Assembly (NCBI RefSeq): GCF_025370935.1
Contig: NC_133472.1
Coordinates: forward strand, 40,716,448 to 40,780,447
Reading direction: 5' to 3'
Length of the DNA stretch: 64,000 bases
From: Choristoneura fumiferana
Lineage: Eukaryota; Arthropoda; Insecta; Lepidoptera; Tortricidae
Translations under genes and position numbers: made by a program
Shown: positions 56,797 through 64,000 of the stretch, piece after piece
Layout of the letters: every line of letters begins with the position of its first letter
Position numbering within the stretch: position 1 is the first letter of the stretch
Notes under the pieces: model-generated
Told to the model about the DNA's origin: nothing
The model's database searches: none
The model's input: only the letters and a program-made list of their open reading frames with translations

Positions 56797-58136
56797 CTTG
56801 AATTTCGAACAATTTCTGACTCGGATTCTATCGGAACTGTTACTATTGACGGTGTACGCAAGAGGGCGCCTGCGCCGGCTTCGTGTATAAAAAGTAGGTT
56901 ATCATTTACGGAAATAAAAATTGTGTACTCCTAAAACTTTGAATGTAAATAACATATTTAATTTGAAATTATTGATAACATGAAAATTAAAAACTATTTA
57001 AAGTTTATTTCTAGTTGTTTTCTAGTGTTTAAACCTTAAAACAGCTCAATTACGTGGCTTGTTGTTGTCTATGACTTGGCTTCTAAATAAGGCTTGTTTC
57101 ACAAAAGAGCGTTCATTAGATTTAACGTTTTAAACTTTCGTGATTTTCACTCATAGTCAAAATACCAGTGTTCTGCCTTTTCGCAGAAATTCATTTGGCC
57201 GAATATCACTTTGACAACTAACTATTGTAATACCAAGTTTTTGTATGACAACGAGTCATTTGGTCGAATTACTATAAAGCAGAATATCATAATGACTCAA
57301 AACGTTTGGAAAACTTATTTTTTGTCAAATCTTTCACTAGGTCAAACAACTATTGAACAAATAACGTTTCGTCAGTACAACAGTTTCCTTTTCAGACATA
57401 AGCCAAATTTTTACTTAAACTAAGTAAGATTTACACACCATTTTTTCAGTTGGCAATACGAATTACAAATAGAGCTTTGTAATATGACAAAATTCATTTA
57501 GGTGCGATGACGAGCAAAGCGAGGAGGAGTCTGTTCGGTTAACCGTGAGCAAACAGCGCAGCCAGAGTCGTACTTTTATTTTTTAATACTTATTTATTTT
57601 TAAATAGCCAAAACATGAGTTTATTGAAAAACAATATTGAACTGAAAATAGCATTAAATAGCTGTTTTCAAAATTTGATCAAAGACTCAGTAATTGCAGC
57701 TTTTCCAAATCTAACACACACACTTTTAGTACAAGATTGATACCGTGATCATTGCCGTATTCTATCAAAAGGTCAAACATTGTGTCACAAACGCTTTATT
57801 AGTGCACAAACAAAAAAAAACGACGGAAATGTTGCGCTTATCCAAATTGCTTATTACATAAATTACATAGTTACGAAACGAAAACCATATTCAATAAAAC
57901 ATTTGGGAAACATTGTACAACGAAATGAATAATATGCCAACCAAAACATTCTACTAAAAGAAAGTTGTCATTTTGAAAAGTGACTTTATAACAAACAGAC
58001 CAAACGTACAGTTGGTAACTGTGAGCTTGGCAAATAAAACTAAATTTTTTGATGTGATGAAATTTTGCGAAAAGTTAGTTGGGAACTAATAATCGGCGAA
58101 AAAATTTTCTGCGAAAAATCAGAGAACCCAAAATAC

Positions 58137-59182
58137 CACCAACGGGACTTATCCCGCTACCGTAATACGAGGCTACTTTGCCCCCCACTGGGTAACTATG
58201 CTCCAGTTCTGTATTTTGTTTAAATGTCTTGCAGGTCGAAGTCCCGATACCAGATACCCTTCCCAATAAAGTGGCAACACTGCACTTCAATTTTTGCTTC
58301 GATATTTTCTTTTCTTTTCCTGTCAGACGCCGTACAGTGATAAGACAGAGTGCAATGATAATGATGGGGTAAAAATACACCAAACGCCTCCTAGTATGAA
58401 TTATGAATGAAATTAAATTCAGTAGCATAGTTACCCAAACGTCGGGTAACATTGCTCCTTAATTAAAGTTTTAATATATATTAAAACAATATTATGACGT
58501 AGTTTAAGCAAGCCAGCAAGATAGTAGGGGTGATCTACTTTTTATAAATACATATATGAACATACCACAGCATAATAATTTTTAAAATAAAACAAAGATT
58601 ACGAAATTTGGAGCAAAAATTGGTGCAAAGTAGCCTCGTTTTGCGGTAACACACAAGAGTAATATTTACCTTGACGTTTCGGCAACATTGCAGTGGCCGT
58701 GGTCACGAGTAGACTAAAGTGTGGGGTGACAAGTCTGCCTAGCAGTGCAAGTCCTTCGAACTACCCGCACTTGATCACTAATAGTAGGTACCGGCACTCG
58801 TATCACGAACTACCCGCACTTGGTCATTTTTATTTGTCACCCCATCACACCGACACACATCACTAACAACGTCCTATCGTCCCTCCGAACATACATCTCG
58901 ACGCCGACACTTATTAATAACAGGATTCCACGAAGATGAAAGCTTATATCCATCGTCCTGGTTGAAATTTTTATGCTTTTTTTTATTTCAACTGCTTCAC
59001 GTACTTACCATTCTTGAGTAGAAATGACGTTCCGTGGACAGAATTTTGGGATTGTGAGACTCGCGCTGCTAGGCAGACTTGACACCCCACACTTCAGTCT
59101 ACTCGTGACCACGGCCACTGCAATGTTGCCGAAACGTAACTAGTACTCGTGTGTGTTAGCGTGATAAGTCCCGTTGGTGTTA
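58137..59182. repeat. Fold-back composite (nested inverted repeats)
   Basis: Inner arms of about 95-100 bases at 58647-58748 and 59066-59158 are inverted copies (GGCAACATTGCAGTGGCCGT versus its complement). They include the shared CGTTTCGGCAACATTGC and GTGTGGGGTGNCAAGTCTGC. Outside them a second pair, ACCAACGGGACTTATC (58139-58154) and GATAAGTCCCGTTGGT (59163-59178), is also inverted, as are ACGAGGCTACTTTGC (58168-58182) and GCAAAGTAGCCTCGT (58625-58639). The interior near 58757-58830 repeats CGAACTACCCGCACTTG. This looks like a MITE or a MITE inserted in another. The 125-codon minus-strand frame at 58075-58452 lies in it and is not convincing as a gene. Confidence 0.7.
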
Positions 59183-60240
59183 TTTTGACTATAAATTTAG
59201 ATTTGTCACTAAACTGCGATAGCCTTATTATAATATTTATCCCTAAGAAATATATTATCATATTAATCAAAACTATCTCTAAGTATGAATCATCAGATTA
59301 ATGTAAATATGTAACTTGAATAATAGATTATAATAATAATAATAAAATTTATTGAATTAATTTCGGCACAAAATAACATAAAATTCAATATTTCACTTAA
59401 AACCTATGTAACACATATGCCTGAACTAGGATAATTCCTGTATCTCAAGCTAAACGAGCTAACATTTACATACTAAAATACCTAATCACCAAGGAAAAAC
59501 AAAGTATGGTGTATAAATATGCAGTATATCTACGTAGGAGTTATCCTAAATAGAAATAAAAAAATTATAATATATTTACTTAAAAGATATTATCAGGTCA
59601 AACATAAATACTGTACGTCAGTGGATTTTTACTGGGTTAGAGTGTTGATACAAAATTGCTGATAAAGACATCTTATGTCTGTTATATTTGACCTAGAAAT
59701 TGTGCGATTGATTCTAAGTGTTACTAAAATGTGCGTAATGATTATTTTTCACAAATATTTGTTTATCTTTTATCTTATCTTATCTTTTATTGTCTTAAAA
59801 CTGCCACTATTAGTTCATTTTTGCTCTTCGAAATAAAAATAAAATCACAAAACACTTCAAACAAGTGTTGAATTTTTACCATGCCCAATGTGATCATTGC
59901 TTGTCATAGTTTTTATGAAGATAAAGTCGCATGTTGTCACAAGTCGTAAGTATTTAATTTTTACCTGTTTACCCTCTAAGTGTTAAAAATGGTTGTACGT
60001 TGTTTTACAGACAACATTTTAATACAACTTCGTTTAACAGACATTTTTTATCATATTATCGTTTCATAGAATAATCAATACGCAGAACACTTACTTTAAA
60101 GAAATTTAAATCATTGATTTTAGTTACACATATAAATTTTTGTTTAGATATTCATATCAAAGAATAAAAAATCTAATATTCATTATTCTCATGTTATTTA
60201 GTTATTTTAAAACTTATTACCAAGAAAAACATGCAATTCG

Positions 60241-60368
60241 TTTTCTGATGTAGTCGCAGTTCTAACCTAACCTAACCTACTTTTCTAGTAGAGATTCGTT
60301 TCTGACGAGGTTACTGTTCTAACCTAACCTAACCTAACCTAACCAACTTTTCTGGTAACGATTTCTAA
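60241..60368. repeat. Duplicated unit with (CCTAA)n insect telomere-type runs
   Basis: Two tandem copies of a unit of about 60 bases (TTTCTGA.G..GT.GCAGTTCTAACC...CTTTTCT.GTA) carry CTAACCTAACCTAACCT at about 60262-60278 and a longer CCTAA run at about 60320-60344. CCTAA is the complement of TTAGG, the ancestral insect telomere repeat. The runs are short and interstitial. Confidence 0.8.
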
Positions 60369-61073
60369 CCTGTTCTAATATATTTTATCGACCAAACAAT
60401 ATTTTGTTAAAAAATAATTCTACAATTTGATAAATAATAAAGTGAGATTATAAGATTCATTGAATAGTTTATCTAGTAAATATGTTTCATTCAAGTTAAT
60501 AGTCGTTAAAACAATAATATTCGAAGTTAAAATACAATGACCGAATATTATATGAAGCCTTTTTTGTGAAACGAAATTCTATGAATTTTCTGTCTGCGAA
60601 AGAAGGGAACACCGTTAAAAATGGATGGATGAAATTAATAAAGTATGTTTCTATGTACGTCGTAGTTTGTACGTAGTTCTAGTACGTTTAGGTGCTAGGT
60701 TTGGCCCTAGTTCTTAGCAGTGAATACAGACTAGACATAAGTATATCATTCGATATAAAACAGCTCCCTTATCCAGAATCGATAAACAATTTTATTATAG
60801 TTCAAAAATTGATCTAAGGCTCAGTTAGTGTGCAACGACTTTTTTTTTTGCCCAAATTTCAGCAGTCTGTATTTGAAGTCAGTCTGTTCTTGATGAGAAG
60901 TTACGCAACCATAGCCAACACAAAAAAAACATAGACCAATACACATGGCAACTATGTCAGTAAAGTTTGCAGCTAGGTGGCGCTGGGTGTTTTCTTCTTC
61001 CCGTCATTCACTCTTGATATTTTTTTACTTTTTACATTTCGGTAGTTTAGTTGGCTGTAAAATTATTTTCGTA

Positions 61074-61282
61074 ATGGCTGCCACGCTTAAAGTGTAGCTC
61101 ATTGGTTATGTCATGTATATAAAATCATTATTCTTAAGTGTTACATGTGTCATTCAACAAGTGTTCTGAACAATGATTGCATGAAAGGAGTCTTGGTTTC
61201 ATTCTCCCAGGGACGTTTCTTCTTTCATGTTTCCTTTTTTGGCAATTAAGTTATGGACTCGGCGTTTGTGTACTACATGTAA
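61074..61282 (+). promoter_or_regulatory. Mbs leader: short upstream frames and a possible 5'UTR splice acceptor
   Basis: Three short frames precede the Mbs start: 61074-61097 (MAATLKV, with a YY1-like AATGGCTGCC around its ATG), 61181-61249 (22 codons) and 61253-61282 (9 codons). All stop before 61360. A convincing acceptor (TCTTGGTTTCATTCTCCCAG, AG at 61209-61210) lies inside the second frame. The coding exon may therefore begin at 61211 with a separate non-coding first exon upstream; in that case only the third frame would be in the mRNA. The motifs are visible; their use is inferred. Confidence 0.4.
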
Positions 61283-61359
61283 TAAAAACATAATCTATGC
61301 GTCGTGAAAAGTGTTCCCTGGGACCATATTGAGTGGAAAGTGCATTGAGGGAGTTGAAA

Positions 61360-61602
61360 ATGACTGATACGCGGTCGTCGTCGGCGTTGTTCAAACGCGC
61401 GGAACAGCTGAAGCGATGGGAAGAATCGGACACTAATCGGCAGAGTCCGACTCCGAGGCGGGCTTCTAGGATCCAATTTTCGTCTGGTATCGTGTTCCTG
61501 GCAGCTTGTACTTCCGGGGATAAGGACGAGGTACAACGTCTACTGAGGGCTGGTGCGGACATCAATACGGCTAACGTGGACGGCTTGACGGCCCTACATC
61601 AG
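61360..61602 (+). CDS. Mbs: Myosin phosphatase targeting subunit (Mbs/MYPT), coding exon 1
   Basis: The ATG at 61360 opens 81 codons ending at CAG (61600-61602), followed by donor GTCAGT in phase 0. The ATG is the first possible start in this frame: an in-frame TGA lies at 61330-61332 and the context AAAATGA is good. Residues 13-20 (RAEQLKRW) fit the MyPhoNE motif. Residues 37-40 (RIQF) occupy the place of the RVxF-type PP1-docking motif, followed by SSGIVFLAA. From about residue 47 the first ankyrin repeat runs GDKDEVQRLLRAGADINTA then NVDGLTALHQ, where fly Mbs and vertebrate MYPT1 continue with AC(I/L)DDN. The family product binds the PP1 beta catalytic subunit (flapwing in flies) and directs it to phosphorylated myosin light chain; it is inhibited by Rho kinase. 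The rest (further ankyrin repeats, inhibitory phosphorylation site, C-terminal coiled coil) lies outside the window. PPP1R16-type relatives are less likely given the closeness to MYPT. Confidence 0.95.
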
Positions 61603-64000
61603 GTCAGTACTGTTAAATTACGCCTAAAACATTCCTTTTAAGCATTATTCGTAAACTACATACAAGCCCCGCGTGATACGAGTATCTAGTTTGACAGCTA
61701 AGAAGTTCAGAACAACTTTTTAGGGTGCCTGGTTGGAATTATGTCCAACTCGATTTCAATCAGCAGAATCATAGTAACTAAATATGTATGTTTACTATCA
61801 TGTAGTTGGCACTGCAGAATATATTTTTTGAAGTGAGAATACAATGTCCTATTTTTAACAAGTTACTAGATAAAGGTTTATATTATATATAGTCCAATTC
61901 ACAAACAATTTGTGTCTGGAAGAAAGTTCTGGGGCATTGATCTGATCATACAAAATACCCAGCCATAAACACTAGACCAAGACTTAACTATACTTGGTTT
62001 AGGTAGGTATTTAACTAAATGTAAACAAACTTCAACTGCCAGATATGGTACATTAAAGGATTTTAAACATTTTACTTATTTATCATTGTAATCATTGGCG
62101 TATCTAGGGTTATTTGTCATTGCTGGCCTGGATTTTGGTGTGAAGATATCAGTATTATAGAATTTTTAATTGGCAGCCTAACATCCTGGGGTTGGCACTA
62201 TACCATACTGGGATGGGCAACGGTCCACCTGGCCCCCCCCTCTATATAGTTGAGTTTAGTTTATCTATTCATTCAATACATCTTTACATTATAATTTACA
62301 TAAATGTCAGTTATAAGAATTTGTATTGAAATTGTCCTTGTATATGCCTATGATTGATAAACTACCTAGTGTATTTCAATACAGAATAAATGTAAATGTT
62401 TAGATAGTTTAATGGGGGAATTTCAATATTTAAGACACCAATTGACATTGTTTTGTTTACATTTAGTTAAATACCTATCCAAACCAAGTATAGCACTCAA
62501 CAGAAGCAAGCAGAGGTAAAAAACTTAAGGCATGTCATTGTAGTAATAGCATATCCATATAAGGGCATTTCTCCACTAATTGGAAAATCGTTGTTCATGG
62601 CTTTTTTTTTTTTTGGAAAAACATCATGTTTTAAAACACCCATTTTTTATACTCGTAAAATATTATACCAAAAATAAAACTACCTATAATACTATTCAAT
62701 GGAAAAAATCAATCGTGTAAACAAAGCAATTTTTCACGATTACTCCGTAGTTACTTACTTTGAACGCCAATCCAAATCATATTCACATCTCCATGAACTC
62801 ACCACTGTTTTAAATCATTTTATCATTAAATAATCGTTGCAAATATGTTTATTTTATATAATTAATTGGAAGACGAAAATCCGTTATATTTGTCAATTGA
62901 ACATGATAATTTTTCCTCACTGAAGTTGGTCTATAGTCGGGTCTTGTCTCTGGAAATTTAGTGCTGTACCTACAAGATTAAATTATTTGACTGAAACAAA
63001 CCTTACCTACCGATAATTATGGCTGGCTCTGCACAATGGGGAATTTTATGGTTCAGGTCGTAGAGCGTATTCATAAGCATACCTATTTACCTTATTTCGT
63101 AATATTAATTATTGTTGTTAAGTTACACTATTTAATGAAGTTTAAAAGGTTTCTAATCCTATCCTACTATTCCTACTTCTACTATATCCTACTAATCCTA
63201 CTAATATTATAAATGTGAAAGCTTGTGAGTGAGTGAGTGAGTATGTTGTACTTCTTCACGCTGAAACGGCTGGACGGATTTGGATGAAATTTGACGAAAA
63301 GTTAGATAACCTGGATTACAACATAGGATACTTTTTATCCGATATTCCCATGGATAGGGATAAAATCTTGAATTACAAACCGCTTGAGCTTGAGTCATGA
63401 AATTTGGTATGAGGTAGTTGGACGTCTGGAATAACACATAGGCGACTTTTGACCCGATTATTCCCATGGGATTACTAAGACTAGGATAAAATCTTGAAAT
63501 AACAACGCTGGCAACTAGAGCCATGAAATTTAGTATGTAGGGTAGCTGGACTTCTATTCTGGAAAAACACATGGCTACTTTTATTCCGATATTCCACCAG
63601 ATAGGGATAAAATTTCGAACTCATAACCGCTGGTTTATCATGAAATTTGACCATGATTGTTTTAATGTAATGTCAATGAAAACAACGATTTAATTTTTGG
63701 GAATTCCCACGGGAATTTTTAAAAAATCCCGTATTTCATATGCTGGACCTAAATGATTACGTGGGCGAAGCCGCGGGTAAACACTATTGGACGAAAAATA
63801 GTATTATAGTACAAATTATGTAGATTTTCTATTTTTCATATTTGTATTTTTCATTTCTCTACTATTTTATCATAGCTGTAAACATACAAATAATAAATAC
63901 TTAAATAAATGAAAATGAATAAATTCAAAATAATATTTAGTGCTGATTGAAGTATGTTAAAGAGCATCACATCACTAGAGCTAACGTCAGTCAGTCAGTC
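61603..64000 (+). other. Mbs intron 1 (5' part, runs off the window)
   Basis: Starts with donor GTCAGT. No frame resembling the next Mbs exon (expected to begin near AC(I/L)DDN) was seen before the window ends. Apart from the repeat at 63191-63785 it is AT-rich unassigned sequence. Confidence 0.8.
63191..63785. repeat. Interspersed repeat with three internal sub-repeats
   Basis: Begins CTACTAATATTATAAATGTG and ends GGGCGAAGCCGCGGGTAAAC, the signature ends of a very common lepidopteran interspersed repeat. Between them a module of roughly 110-130 bases is repeated about three times. Each module has 'ACATAGG(A/C)(T/G)ACTTTT-ATCCGATATTCCCATGGGAT', here given as two halves, followed by 'ATAAAATCTTGAAnTAnAAnC'. 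The class was not assigned. Confidence 0.75.

Larger units (their letters stand above)
56718..61359. other. Divergent intergenic region between DIP2 and Mbs
   Basis: Contains the 5' leaders and presumably the promoters of both genes, a fold-back composite at 58137-59182 and CCTAA runs near 60.3 kb. The interval 57000-58050 holds AT-rich sequence with a degenerate element-like stretch (57130-57420, repeated motifs such as ATTTGGCCGAAT / ATTTGGTCGAAT). The interval 59190-60240 is AT-rich with a short TAA microsatellite at 59330-59350. No gene was recognised. Confidence 0.7.

Noticed and set aside
56665..56934. 89-codon plus-strand frame opposite DIP2 exon 1
   Set aside because: It is the antisense shadow of the DIP2 exon and leader, with no family match.
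61333..61359. Mbs start at the GTG of 61333
   Set aside because: GTG is not a normal animal start; the ATG at 61360 has good context and gives the expected N-terminus.
61251..61565. Minus-strand frames of 104 and 87 codons opposite Mbs exon 1
   Set aside because: Antisense shadows of a strongly supported coding exon.

Overview
The window looks like AT-rich nuclear DNA from a moth or butterfly. The evidence is a dense set of interspersed repeats that I recognise as typical of Lepidoptera. They include tRNA-headed SINEs with CATCAT-type tails, the repeats that begin CTAGCTTTTGCCCGCG, the 'CCGGCCAAGAGCGTG' and 'GCGAGTCGGACTCGCGC' fragments, and many short fold-back (MITE-like) elements. Short TTAGG/CCTAA runs, the insect telomere motif, also occur. 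There is no bacterial-style gene density, no operon and no CRISPR array. The species cannot be read from the sequence.

Two conserved animal genes are present, both cut by the window. (1) DIP2 (Disco-interacting protein 2) lies on the minus strand. Three 5' coding exons are visible at 56633-56717, 41249-41323 and 28040-28150. They join in frame with phase-1 junctions and encode the first 90 residues, which carry the DMAP1-binding region. The introns are about 15.3 kb and 13.1 kb, and the third is longer than 28 kb and runs off the left edge. (2) Mbs/MYPT (myosin phosphatase targeting subunit, PPP1R12 family) lies on the plus strand. Its first coding exon is 61360-61602 (81 residues). It contains the MyPhoNE motif, an RVxF-type PP1-docking motif and the first ankyrin repeat. 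The gene continues past the right edge. The two genes are divergent, with about 4.6 kb between their start codons, so this interval should hold both promoters.

The layout is as follows: 1-28039, DIP2 intron 3, packed with repeats; 28040-28150, DIP2 exon 3; 28151-41248, intron 2; 41249-41323, exon 2; 41324-56632, intron 1, the most repeat-rich part and including a nest of elements at 46.8-47.6 kb; 56633-56717, exon 1; 56718-61359, the divergent intergenic region with a 1-kb fold-back structure; 61360-61602, Mbs exon 1; 61603-64000, Mbs intron 1.

Nearly everything else is non-autonomous transposon debris. No open reading frame looks like an intact transposase or reverse transcriptase. The best-supported mobile elements are a 270-bp element present twice with 8-bp target duplications, and three full-length SINEs with target duplications. 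I did not find an undescribed multi-gene system. The items most worth checking are an orphan-looking promoter at about 22.7 kb, the 270-bp element, and the fold-back structure between the two genes.
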